Below are positions 37,902 to 46,080 of a stretch of DNA of 64,000 nucleotides, in pieces; position 1 is the stretch's first letter; each line of letters begins with the position of its first letter. This DNA is from Steroidobacter agaridevorans (GTDB lineage Bacteria > Pseudomonadota > Gammaproteobacteria > Steroidobacterales > Steroidobacteraceae). The position numbers were made by a program, and so were the translations under genes. Where the stretch lies: the NCBI RefSeq assembly GCF_009932555.1, contig NZ_BLJO01000004.1, positions 291,174 through 355,173 on the forward strand. Reading direction: 5' to 3'. The notes below the pieces were generated by a model. The model was given only the letters and a program-made list of their open reading frames with translations, did not search any database and was not told where the DNA came from.

Positions 37902-38594
37902 ATGAAGCTTCTTCTCACCTCCGCAGGGATCAAGAACGCGAGCATTCGGGACGCGCTGGTCGATCTCCTGGGCAAACCGATCGCGGACTGTACCGCTCTC
38001 TGCATCCCCACCGCGTTGTACGGGCATCCTTACGGAAATCCTGAAGGAACATGGCGGTTCATCAGCGGACGAGAACCGCGATGCCCGATGATCGAATTGG
38101 GTTGGAAGTCCGTGGGAGTGCTGGAGCTGACTGCTCTGCCCAGCATAGCCAGAGAACGCTGGGAAACTTGGGTCCGCGAAGCAGACGTCCTGCTTGTGAA
38201 TGGCGGCGACGCGCTGTACCTGTGTCACTGGATGCGCCAGTCCGGCCTGGCGGATCTCTTGCCGTCGCTGAAAGAGACTGTCTGGGTGGGGCTGAGCGCC
38301 GGAAGCATGGTGATGACGCCTCGGGTCGGCGAGGCCTTCGTCGAGACGAAGCCTTCCATTACCGGCGACGATCGCACGCTAGGGCTGGTCGATTTCTCGA
38401 TCTTCCCGCACCTGGACCACCCGGATCTGCCGGAGAACACCCTGGCCGACGCAGAACGATGGGCGAGAGACATCGGAGGTCCGGCCTACGCGATCGACGA
38501 TGAGACTGCGATCAAGGTGGTCGACGGCGCTGTTGAAGTGATCTCGGAGGGGCATTGGCGGCGTTTTCCCTCCAGAACTCAACAGTTGAGCTGA
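37902..38594 (+). CDS. Peptidase S51 (dipeptidase E-like) family protein
   Basis: A 230-residue protein with the class I glutaminase-like fold of S51 peptidases. It has VNGGDALYLCHWM, the nucleophile elbow GLSAGSMVMTP with the catalytic Ser, and a downstream FSIFPHLDHPDLP containing the likely catalytic His. Members include PepE, which cleaves Asp-X dipeptides, and cyanophycinases. The short length favours the PepE-like branch. Confidence 0.85.
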   Translation: MKLLLTSAGIKNASIRDALVDLLGKPIADCTALCIPTALYGHPYGNPEGTWRFISGREPRCPMIELGWKSVGVLELTALPSIARERWETWVREADVLLVNGGDALYLCHWMRQSGLADLLPSLKETVWVGLSAGSMVMTPRVGEAFVETKPSITGDDRTLGLVDFSIFPHLDHPDLPENTLADAERWARDIGGPAYAIDDETAIKVVDGAVEVISEGHWRRFPSRTQQLS

Positions 38595-38628
38595 TTCGAG
38601 TACGTAACGTTCAGCAAGAGAGCATCGC

Positions 38629-39139
38629 TTGTTCGAATTCTTCAAGAAGAAGGCGAAGTCTCCACCGGTCCCGGACTGGAAAACCTTCGATCAGGCAGCC
38701 TGTCGACCGAATCGTGGAGCGGATGCTGTACTACACGGACGGCAAGCGAGATCTGGCGGTTTTCGAGAATGGCACGTGCGTGATTCTGCCGCCGGAGCTC
38801 AATGACACAGAGGCAGAGGTCTTTGCCAAAGACGTCCTGTCGAAGATCTTCAACTACCATCCGGACATGAATCCAATGCCGATGAAGGATGGCAACATTC
38901 TGGTTCAGTACAACCATCCAGCGGTCAATGTCGTGCTCAGCGATATCGCAACAGAGCATTGGTCTGAGATAGACGCGAACCACCAGCGGGCGCTGGCTAC
39001 CAGTGAGGTATTGATTACACCGTTGGGAAGCAACGTCTTCGATGAATTCGGAAAGAAGGCGCTGTTCGGCCGATGTTTCATGTTCCTGGACGCGCAGCGG
39101 CCAATCGTCACCAAGATCGTGAGGAGAAACCATGTTTAA
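38629..39139 (+). pseudogene. Unknown protein gene with an apparent single-base frameshift
   Basis: A TTG at 38629 with AAGAGAG six bases upstream opens LFEFFKKKAKSPPVPDWKTF, a convincing protein start. That frame stops early (near 38812). The downstream coding stretch, beginning QPVDRIVERMLYYTDGKRD and running to 39139, is in the next frame. Removing one G at about 38695 would join them into one protein of about 169 residues. If no frameshift exists, the gene may start at the ATG at 38723. I do not recognise the family. It overlaps the next gene by 8 bases, so it belongs to the same transcript. Confidence 0.55.
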
Positions 39140-39524
39140 CCACATAATGATCGGTTCGAACGATATCGAGCGCTCGAAGCGCTTCTACGACGCCGTGCTG
39201 GCGACGCTCGGTGCGGGCGAGCCGGTACGCAACAAGGCGGCCACTGGCCACACCCGCCTTTTCTACCGGCATAACGGCAGCACCTTTTGCGTCACCGAGC
39301 CCATCAACGGTGAAACCGCGACCTTTGCAAACGGCGGCACCATCGGTTTCAAGTGCAACTCGCCCGAGCAGGTCAAAGAGTTTCATGACGTGGCGCTGGC
39401 GCAGGGCGGCACGTCGATCGAAGACCCGCCGGGTATGCGCGACGGCAGCTTGGGCGCAATGTACCTGGCTTATGTGCGCGATCCCGACGGCAACAAGCTC
39501 TGCGCGATCTATCGCGTCAAGTAG
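39132..39524 (+). CDS. VOC (glyoxalase/bleomycin resistance) family protein
   Basis: A 130-residue protein with one vicinal-oxygen-chelate domain: MFNHIMIGSNDIERSKRFYD at the N-terminus and the C-terminal half-motif YLAYVRDPDGNKLCAIYR. It could be a glyoxalase-like lyase, a dioxygenase-type enzyme or a resistance protein; single-domain members are hard to assign. It overlaps the preceding frame by 8 bases. Confidence 0.88.
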   Translation: MFNHIMIGSNDIERSKRFYDAVLATLGAGEPVRNKAATGHTRLFYRHNGSTFCVTEPINGETATFANGGTIGFKCNSPEQVKEFHDVALAQGGTSIEDPPGMRDGSLGAMYLAYVRDPDGNKLCAIYRVK

Positions 39525-39547
39525 CAGGCTCGAGGAGTCCGATACAA

Positions 39548-39934
39548 ATGAATTCGATGCTTGCGACCGGTTGGGTGGCCGGAATATTTGCACTTCTGAT
39601 CGTGCCGCTCAGTGTGCAAGTGTCATTGCGGCGAGCGAAAACGAATGCGGTTTTCGGGGATGCAGGAGATGAGGCGCTGAGAAAACGGATCCGGGCGCAC
39701 GGCAATTTCATCGAGTATGCGCCCTTGGCCGTCGCGGTCCTGGGCCTGGTCGAGTATCGAGGCGGCGCCTCCTGGGTGGTGTGGTCATTGGCCGCTGGCT
39801 TCGTGTTCAGCCGCGTGATGCATGCCATTGGCATGCTGTTCACCTCGACACCTCCGGTGCGCGCAATGGCAATGCTGGTGAACCATGCGAGTTTTCTGGC
39901 GGCGGGGATCTGGCTGGTCTCATCCCTCACATGA
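39548..39934 (+). CDS. MAPEG family membrane protein
   Basis: A 128-residue protein with four hydrophobic helices and the MAPEG signature region RKRIRAHGNFIEYAPLAV. Members include glutathione S-transferases and eicosanoid enzymes; the bacterial ones are mostly uncharacterised. It lies 23 bases downstream of the VOC gene in the same direction. Confidence 0.88.
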   Translation: MNSMLATGWVAGIFALLIVPLSVQVSLRRAKTNAVFGDAGDEALRKRIRAHGNFIEYAPLAVAVLGLVEYRGGASWVVWSLAAGFVFSRVMHAIGMLFTSTPPVRAMAMLVNHASFLAAGIWLVSSLT

Positions 39935-40044
39935 AGATATCGACGATCGAGAAACCAGATTCAGTGTTTTAACGAACTCGCTTGCTGGGGTCGAGCCAGG
40001 ATCTCATCTCGGGATCGCGGGCTGGCCCCAACACTGCGTGACCC

Positions 40045-40491
40045 ATGAAAAATGCGCCGACTGACTACGACTGTCCGTTCTGCCGCGTAGCGGCCACGTT
40101 GCCGAAGCCGGACCCGGAAGCGGCGGTTGTCCTGGTGACGCCGCGGGTGTTTGCTTTCATTCCACTGCACCACTACGCGGGTATACGCGGCAACTGTCTG
40201 ATCGTGCCGAGGCTTCACTACGAAAACGTCCTGGACATCCCGGAGAGCCTGGGCAATGACTTCTTTCGTGCGACACGCCGCGTGGCGGTAGCGATGCAGG
40301 TGGTCTTTGGCTGCCAGGGTATTTCCACGCGTCAGCACAATGGGCCAGCGGGCGATCAGGACGTGTGGCATTACCACCTGCACGTGTTCCCACGGTTCCA
40401 CGGCGATGGTCTGTGGGGAGGAAACAAGGCGCTCTACGCAGCCGAAGAGCGCCTGGAACTGGCGAGCCGTCTGAGGGCGGCGCTACGCTAG
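40045..40491 (+). CDS. HIT family hydrolase
   Basis: A 148-residue histidine-triad protein with CPFC at residues 10-13 and the catalytic triad motif HYHLHVF at 109-115 (His109, His111, His113). HIT proteins hydrolyse or transfer nucleotidyl groups, such as AMP-lysine or dinucleoside polyphosphates. It ends the co-directional accessory run, and its 3' end overlaps the convergent dehydrogenase subunit gene by 9 bases. Confidence 0.9.
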   Translation: MKNAPTDYDCPFCRVAATLPKPDPEAAVVLVTPRVFAFIPLHHYAGIRGNCLIVPRLHYENVLDIPESLGNDFFRATRRVAVAMQVVFGCQGISTRQHNGPAGDQDVWHYHLHVFPRFHGDGLWGGNKALYAAEERLELASRLRAALR

Positions 40492-41121
40492 GCCGAGCTT
40501 CTTCAGCACTTCGAGCGGCGGGCCATCGAACGTGGTCATCGCCACGTTGCCCACGTACCGCAGATCCTTCATTCCCACCGGCGTCGTGTAGTACCCGCCC
40601 GCCGTGAGCGCACGATAGCGTGCGAAAAACTTCGCGGCTTGTTCGAACGGAGCGGCCGGCTTGGCGGCGCTGATGTCGTCACAAATGGCGATACGCTCCT
40701 TCTCCATCAGCGCGGAGAAGGTGTTCTTGAACCGCCGTTGCGCTTCCCGGTCGAGCCACGCCAGCCCCTGAATGATCACGGGCTTGTCCTGTTGATTGTT
40801 GGGGTAGGGCGCGCTGATCCATTCGTCGATGAAATCGACCACGCCCACCTTGGACGCGGCCGGCGACTCGTCGTCCGCGGGAATGATCAAATCGCTCAGC
40901 ACCGTTGCGGTCGCGCGTTGCTGTTCATTCAACGTCAGTGGCCACAGCTCGCCGATCTGATGGATCTTCAGCAGGTTCGGGTCCTTGCCATAACCAGTGA
41001 CGCTCTTCGCCGTGTCCTGAGCAAGCGTCGTCGCGGGCAACTGCAGAGCCGCGCTCGCGGCGAGCACCCATTTGAGAGCCGTGCGGCGGTCGATGCGCAT
41101 CGAATCATTGAACGTTTCCAT
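40483..41121 (-). CDS. Gluconate 2-dehydrogenase subunit 3 family protein, Tat-signalled small subunit
   Basis: A 212-residue protein with a twin-arginine signal (RIDRRTALKWVLAASAALQL, cleavage near TTLA), then a helical domain with LSDLIIPADDESPAASKVGVVDFID, the hallmark of this small-subunit family. Such subunits partner FAD-dependent GMC dehydrogenases. AGGAG lies 8 bases before the ATG. The gene begins one base after the end of the GMC gene. Since the GMC partner has no signal peptide, this subunit probably carries it through the Tat pathway. Confidence 0.88.
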   Translation of the reverse strand: METFNDSMRIDRRTALKWVLAASAALQLPATTLAQDTAKSVTGYGKDPNLLKIHQIGELWPLTLNEQQRATATVLSDLIIPADDESPAASKVGVVDFIDEWISAPYPNNQQDKPVIIQGLAWLDREAQRRFKNTFSALMEKERIAICDDISAAKPAAPFEQAAKFFARYRALTAGGYYTTPVGMKDLRYVGNVAMTTFDGPPLEVLKKLGLA

Positions 41122-41122
41122 G

Positions 41123-42904
41123 TCACAGCTCCTTCCGCTTCAGGGCGGCCAGCATGTAGTCGGCGCTGCGCCAGGCGAGCGCCATGATGGTTAACGTCGG
41201 GTTCTTGTCGGCGTTGGAAGGGAACGGCGCGCCGTCGGTGAGGAACAGGTTCTTCACGTCCCAGCTCTGGCCCCACTGGTTCACCACCGACGACTTCGGG
41301 TCGGCGCCCATGATGGCGCCGCCGACTTCGTGAATGATGTAGCCGCCGGGCAGCAGGTCCTGCTTGCCGGTCACGCGACCGCCCATGTTCTGGATGATTT
41401 CGGTAAACGCCTGGTGCGAGTGGAGCGCCTGGCGCTTCTCGTGCTCGGACCACTTCCAATGGAAGCGCAGCGTCGGGATGCCGTACTGATCTTTCTTCTC
41501 CGGATCGATCTCGCAGTACGAGTCCTCGTTGGGAATCATCTCGCCGCGACAGACCAGGCTCACGAACGAGCCGTAGTAGCGCCGCATGTCCTGCTTGAAC
41601 TTCTTGCCGTAGCCGCCGACGTGGTTGGCGAGGCCCGATGTCGAGCCGAAGCTGGGCATGTCGCGACCCGCGCCGATTTCGATGTGATAGCCGCGAGCGA
41701 AGTCCAGCTTGCCGGCCATCTGTTCTTTGTAGAGCCACCACGGCGCATACACGTGCATGCCGCCCGCGCCATCTTCATTGTGGGGCGGCAGGTCTTCGAG
41801 CATCGGGATCTGGCCGGAGACACTGGCGCCGACCGTGTCCATCAAATATTTGCCGACCTTGCCGCTCGAGTTCGCGAGACCTTGTGGGAACTGCGCGGAC
41901 TTCGAGTTGAGCAGGATGCGCACGGATTCGCAGGCGCTGGCGGCGAGCACGATGATGTGGCCCTTGGCCCGTTGTTCCTTGCCGGTCGTCTTGTCGATGA
42001 AGACGACGCCGGTCGCGCGACCGTTCTTCCCCATCTCCACTTCACGCACCATGGCGTTGGGAAGAATGTCCAGATTGCCCGTCGCCATGGCCGGCGGCAG
42101 GTGCACTGTGGTCGATTGATAATTCGCCTTGATCGAGCAGCCGCGTCCGCAGTCAGTTGCCCAGAAGCACGGCGCGCGACTGCGCATGCTGTCCGCGACG
42201 ATCTGCTGCGCGCGAGGGTTGTTGGGGTGAAGCAGCGCGGCGTTGCGCTTGAAATCCAACTGCTGGGTCAGCACGGCGCGATGCACGGCGATCACTGGCA
42301 CGCCGGTTTTCTTCGCGTGCTTCTGAATCAGGGCCTCGCCGGCGCGCGGCTTTGGAGGAGGTAGCAAACATCCGGCCGGCGAGTCGGGCGTGTTCTCGAG
42401 GCCGTGATTGTCGCCGTAAATGCCGACCAGCATCTCGACCTTGTCGTAATACGGCGCGACATCGTCATACGAAATCGGCCAGTCGAAGCCAAGGCCGTCG
42501 CGTGTTTTCGGTTTGAAATCGTACGGGCCATTGCGCAGGGAGATGCGGCCCCAATGGTTGGTGCGGCCGCCGAGCATGCGAGCGCGCCACCACCAGAAAG
42601 TTCTGTCGGCGTCGGTCGATGCGCTGGAATAGGGCTCGCCGGGAATCTGCCAGCCGCCATCGACGGTGGCGTCGTAGAAGCCGAATTCTTTATCGAGCGT
42701 CGACGTGGCGCGTAACGGCGCCTGGTCCGGCGTATGAAACATAGGCGTCTCGATCTCGGGCACGTAATTGCGGCCCGCTTCGAGCATCAGCACTTTCGCG
42801 CCGTCGAGCGTCAACGTGTAAGCCGTCTGTCCGCCGGCGGCCCCGGAGCCGACCACGATGACGTCGTACTCCTTCTGTAAACCTGCAGTATCGATCAGCG
42901 GCAT
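41123..42904 (-). CDS. FAD-dependent GMC family sugar/glycoside dehydrogenase, large subunit
   Basis: A 593-residue GMC oxidoreductase with the FAD-binding DVIVVGSGAAGGQTAY near residues 14-29 and the second dinucleotide-site loop RMLGGRTNHWG. The C-terminal active site has the His in IHEVGGAIMG and the Asn in KNPTLTIMALA. It resembles the catalytic subunits of bacterial glucoside 3-dehydrogenases and gluconate dehydrogenases. The gene context (DUF1080 proteins, isomerase, Gfo/Idh) favours oxidation of a glycoside at C3. No signal peptide is present. GGGAGG six bases before the ATG is a strong ribosome-binding site. Confidence 0.88.
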   Translation of the reverse strand: MPLIDTAGLQKEYDVIVVGSGAAGGQTAYTLTLDGAKVLMLEAGRNYVPEIETPMFHTPDQAPLRATSTLDKEFGFYDATVDGGWQIPGEPYSSASTDADRTFWWWRARMLGGRTNHWGRISLRNGPYDFKPKTRDGLGFDWPISYDDVAPYYDKVEMLVGIYGDNHGLENTPDSPAGCLLPPPKPRAGEALIQKHAKKTGVPVIAVHRAVLTQQLDFKRNAALLHPNNPRAQQIVADSMRSRAPCFWATDCGRGCSIKANYQSTTVHLPPAMATGNLDILPNAMVREVEMGKNGRATGVVFIDKTTGKEQRAKGHIIVLAASACESVRILLNSKSAQFPQGLANSSGKVGKYLMDTVGASVSGQIPMLEDLPPHNEDGAGGMHVYAPWWLYKEQMAGKLDFARGYHIEIGAGRDMPSFGSTSGLANHVGGYGKKFKQDMRRYYGSFVSLVCRGEMIPNEDSYCEIDPEKKDQYGIPTLRFHWKWSEHEKRQALHSHQAFTEIIQNMGGRVTGKQDLLPGGYIIHEVGGAIMGADPKSSVVNQWGQSWDVKNLFLTDGAPFPSNADKNPTLTIMALAWRSADYMLAALKRKEL

Positions 42905-42946
42905 GGCGTACCTCCCTTGGTGAGCCCTGGGTCGGCGTGAAGTGAA

Positions 42947-43969
42947 TTATTGCTTCGGCGGCGCCGCCGCGCTGTCGCGTACGATCAGTTTGATCGGCAG
43001 CGTGTGCATTGTCGGCTCGGGCTTGCCGCCGTTCAGCATGTCGAACAGTAGCGACATGGCTTTATTACCAATCTCGCGGGTCGGCTGTTCGATGGTGGTC
43101 AGCGGCGGATCGCAGAAGCTGGCGAATTCGATGTCGTCGAAGCCGACGACCGACACATCCTGCGGCACGGAGCGACCCGTGCTCTTGAGATAACGGATCG
43201 CGCCGAGCGCCATCTCGTCGTTGAAGCAGAAGATCGCGGTGGGCGGCTGCTTGGCTTTGAACAGCTTTTCGGCGGCCACGCTGCCCGAGCTCATCGTGAA
43301 ATCGCCCTGGGCGATCAACGCATCGTCCGCCGAAATCTTTGCCGAGCGGAGCCCGTGCTTGTAACCACGCAACCGGTCGCTCGTCAGTGGGCTGGAATCG
43401 GGACCGAGAATGACGCCGATCCGCCGGTGGCCCAGGCCGAGGAGATACGCCGTCATTTCGCGAGCGGCCGCGGCGTTGTCGATGCCCACGCGAGGGCAGG
43501 GCGCGTCCTCGATGTATTCGCAAGCATTCACCAGCGGAATATCGAGCGTGCCATTCGCGCCGCGCGCCGCTTTCGGCAGGCGCGGGTGGAGTTGAATCAA
43601 TCCATCGGCTTGACGCGTTTCGACCAGGCCGACGTAATAAGCCTCGCGATCCTCGCGGCCTTCGGTGTCACCCAGCAGCACCGCATAGCCCTGCTGTTGC
43701 GCGACCTGCTCGATGCCGCGAATGATTTCGGCGAAGAACGGGTTGGCGATGTTCGGCACCAACACCACGACCGAATAGGCGCGCTTGCTGCGGAAATTGC
43801 GCGCCAGCAGGTTGGGCTTGTAACGGCTGCGCTCGACCTGTGCGAGCACCTTCTTCAGGGTCTTTTCGGAAACCTTGTCTGGCGTCGTCAAGGCGCGGGA
43901 GACGGTGGCAATCGACACGCCGGCCTGCCGGGCGACCTGGCGAATCGAAGTGGCGCGACTGGAGGACAC
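42947..43969 (-). CDS. LacI family transcriptional regulator
   Basis: A 340-residue regulator with the N-terminal LacI helix-turn-helix (SIRQVARQAGVSIATVSRAL) and the hinge helix (RNFRSKRAYSVVVLVPNIAN), followed by a periplasmic-binding-protein-like effector domain (GVILGPDSSPL; DDIEFASFCDPPLTTI). It starts at GTG 43969. It lies inside the sugar-oxidation locus, between the importer and the GMC dehydrogenase, and probably represses it until a sugar ligand appears. Candidate operators are at 45337 and 49130. Confidence 0.92.
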   Translation of the reverse strand: MSSSRATSIRQVARQAGVSIATVSRALTTPDKVSEKTLKKVLAQVERSRYKPNLLARNFRSKRAYSVVVLVPNIANPFFAEIIRGIEQVAQQQGYAVLLGDTEGREDREAYYVGLVETRQADGLIQLHPRLPKAARGANGTLDIPLVNACEYIEDAPCPRVGIDNAAAAREMTAYLLGLGHRRIGVILGPDSSPLTSDRLRGYKHGLRSAKISADDALIAQGDFTMSSGSVAAEKLFKAKQPPTAIFCFNDEMALGAIRYLKSTGRSVPQDVSVVGFDDIEFASFCDPPLTTIEQPTREIGNKAMSLLFDMLNGGKPEPTMHTLPIKLIVRDSAAAPPKQ

Positions 43970-44011
43970 GGGCTGAGCTCTTTGGACGGATGCGATCCGG
44001 CGGGGGAACGA

Positions 44012-45286
44012 TTATGACGACGACGGAGCGCTCGTGTGCGGAGAAGTTTTCAATGAGCTCGTCGATTCCGCGTCGCTGCGCTGAATCGACTCTGGCTTGA
44101 AGGCCAGCGCGAACAACGCAAACACGCCCGCCGCCAGCGCCGCCGGGATCAGCCAGATCGCCTTCCAATCGTGGCCGCCGGTCACCGCATACTGATCGTA
44201 GATGATGCCAGCCACTTTGAAGCCGGCCAGCATGCCCACGCCGTACGTGGCCAGCGTGATCAGGCCCTGTGCAGAGCTCTTGTATTGCTCGCCGGCCTTC
44301 GAGTCGGTGTAGATCTGCCCGGAGACGAAGAAGAAGTCGTAGCAGACGCCATGCAGAGCAATGCCACCGATCAGCAGCACCAGTACGGAGTCTTGCGCGC
44401 CGAAGGCGAACAGCACATAGCGCAGCACCCAGGCGGCCATGCCGATGAGCAAGGTGTTCTTGATGCCATAGCGATGCAGGAACACCGGCAGCAGGAGCAT
44501 GAACAACACTTCGGACATCTGGCCCACGGTCATTTTGCCAGTCGGGTTGGTCACGCCGATTTCGGCGAGGAACAGATTGGTGTTCTGGTAGTAGAACGCC
44601 AGCGGAATGCAGATCAGGACCGATGACACGAAGAACACCGCGAAATTCCGGTCCTTGAGCAAGCGCAGAGCATCCAGCCCCAAAGCCTGCGATATCACGC
44701 TCTGCGACGCGACGCGCACCGGCGGCGTGGCGGGCAGGGTGAAACTGTACACGCCCAGGATGAGCGAGGTGATGCTGCACAGGAGGAACGTATTGCGTAG
44801 CGCGCCTCCAGCAACGGCTTGCTGCGCGTCCCAGCCGACCGTACTGATGAACAAGCCGGCAACGATCCAACCGATCGTGCCCCAAACGCGGATCTTGCCG
44901 AACTGGGCCGCGGGATCGGTCAGCTGACGGAACGACACGGAATTCACCAGCGCGAGCGTCGGCATGTAGATGATCATGTAGCCGAGCACATAGGGATAGA
45001 ACGCTGCGAAGCTGCCGGAGCTGTACATCAGGTACATCAGCAGCGCGCCGATGAGATGGAGCACACCCAGGATGCGCTCTGCATTGAAGTAGCGGTCGGC
45101 GACCAGGCCGACGATGAACGGGGCAATGATCGCGCCCCAGCTTTGCGTCGAGAATGCCTGTCCGATCTCGCCGCCGGAGGCCGAGAAGGCCGAGCCCAGG
45201 AACGTGCCCAACGTCACGAACCATCCTCCCCAGATGAAGAACTGGAGGAACATCATGATGCTGAGCCGAGCGGTAATCGGATTCAC
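44012..45286 (-). CDS. MFS transporter, nucleoside:H+ symporter (NupG)-like family
   Basis: A 424-residue protein with about twelve hydrophobic segments, beginning NPITARLSIMMFLQFFIWGG and containing VRVWGTIGWI-type sequence (FGKIRVWGTIGWIVAGLFIS), typical of the NHS family. I choose the GTG at 45286, preceded by AGGGGG five bases away; the open frame upstream to 45385 crosses the palindromic operator and a hairpin. In this context a sugar, keto-sugar or glycoside is a likelier substrate than a nucleoside. Confidence 0.88.
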   Translation of the reverse strand: MNPITARLSIMMFLQFFIWGGWFVTLGTFLGSAFSASGGEIGQAFSTQSWGAIIAPFIVGLVADRYFNAERILGVLHLIGALLMYLMYSSGSFAAFYPYVLGYMIIYMPTLALVNSVSFRQLTDPAAQFGKIRVWGTIGWIVAGLFISTVGWDAQQAVAGGALRNTFLLCSITSLILGVYSFTLPATPPVRVASQSVISQALGLDALRLLKDRNFAVFFVSSVLICIPLAFYYQNTNLFLAEIGVTNPTGKMTVGQMSEVLFMLLLPVFLHRYGIKNTLLIGMAAWVLRYVLFAFGAQDSVLVLLIGGIALHGVCYDFFFVSGQIYTDSKAGEQYKSSAQGLITLATYGVGMLAGFKVAGIIYDQYAVTGGHDWKAIWLIPAALAAGVFALFALAFKPESIQRSDAESTSSLKTSPHTSAPSSS

Positions 45287-45336
45287 AAAGCCCCCTGTAG
45301 CCCGCGCGCCGGGTCTTTCGGCTTGATGTTGGAGTC

Positions 45337-45350
45337 TGTAACGGGTTACA
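45337..45350. promoter_or_regulatory. LacI-type operator upstream of the MFS transporter
   Basis: TGTAACGGGTTACA: perfect 6-bp arms around GG. It fits the LacI-family pattern TGNNANCGNTNNCA at every fixed position except the central C. It is 50 bases upstream of the transporter start and just after the hairpin that ends the upstream gene, a natural place for the operator of the transporter-lacI-dehydrogenase unit. Confidence 0.7.
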
Positions 45351-45370
45351 TCGGCAAGGTTGCAGAAACT

Positions 45371-45397
45371 GGCGCTGCCTGTCAAACAGGCAGCGCC
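45371..45397 (-). terminator. Hairpin ending the upstream DUF1080-to-DUF1080 transcript
   Basis: A perfect 11-bp stem (45371-45381 with 45387-45397) with a TCAAA loop, 16 bases after the DUF1080 gene ends on the minus strand. The following bases (AGTTTCT) are only weakly T-rich. It divides the locus into two transcription units. Confidence 0.65.
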
Positions 45398-45413
45398 GTC
45401 CGAGGGACCGGGC

Positions 45414-46064
45414 CTATTTGAGCTTCTTGACGCTCACTTCCTTGAAGTACACCACGTCCTTGTCGTTGTGATTCTGCAGCCCGATGTAGCCGCTCGCGGC
45501 GCGCTTGCCGCGATCGGGCTCGTGCTTTTGTTTCTTTTCCGGGACGGGCGAGCCTTCCTTGAAGTCCGTGACCTTCGTGCCGTTCACGGTGACGACGGTG
45601 CGCTCGTCCTCGAGCGTGATTTCCATCGTGTTCCATTCGCCGGTCTTGGGCTGCGCCAGCGTCTTGGTGAACGAATACAGCACGCCGGTGCGATGCCAGT
45701 CGTCGTCGCTGTCGTCGATCTGCACCTCGTAGCCCTTGTTCACGGGCATCCACGGCTCCGTGGGCTGTTCGGGAATGCGGATGAACACGCCGGAGTTGCT
45801 ATCGCCGGACACCTTGTACACGACGCGGATCACGGCGTTGCCGAACTTCTCGCCCGGATAAAACAGCAGACCCATGCCGCCGACGCTCTTGAGCGCGCCA
45901 TTCTCGACGACGAACTCGCCGGGGCCGACGTGTTTCCAGCCATCCAGATTCTTGCCGTTGAACAGCGGCTTGAAGTTTCCGCCGTCGTCCGCGCTCGCGG
46001 TCATGGCGCAGGTGGCGGCGAGCACGGCGACCCAGGGCGCGCCACGATTGAATGCCTTGAACAT
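45414..46064 (-). CDS. DUF1080 (3-keto-disaccharide hydrolase family) protein, exported
   Basis: A 216-residue protein with a Sec signal peptide (ending near MTASA), then the DUF1080 lamin-G-like domain starting FKPLFNGKNLDGWKHVG and including SNSGVFIRIP and YIGLQNHNDKDVVYFKEV. DUF1080 proteins cleave 3-keto-glycosides, or accompany enzymes that do, in recently described pathways. AGGAG lies 7 bases before the ATG. It is the last gene of the upstream unit. Confidence 0.88.
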   Translation of the reverse strand: MFKAFNRGAPWVAVLAATCAMTASADDGGNFKPLFNGKNLDGWKHVGPGEFVVENGALKSVGGMGLLFYPGEKFGNAVIRVVYKVSGDSNSGVFIRIPEQPTEPWMPVNKGYEVQIDDSDDDWHRTGVLYSFTKTLAQPKTGEWNTMEITLEDERTVVTVNGTKVTDFKEGSPVPEKKQKHEPDRGKRAASGYIGLQNHNDKDVVYFKEVSVKKLK

Positions 46065-46080
46065 GAGGGTGCTCCTTTGG

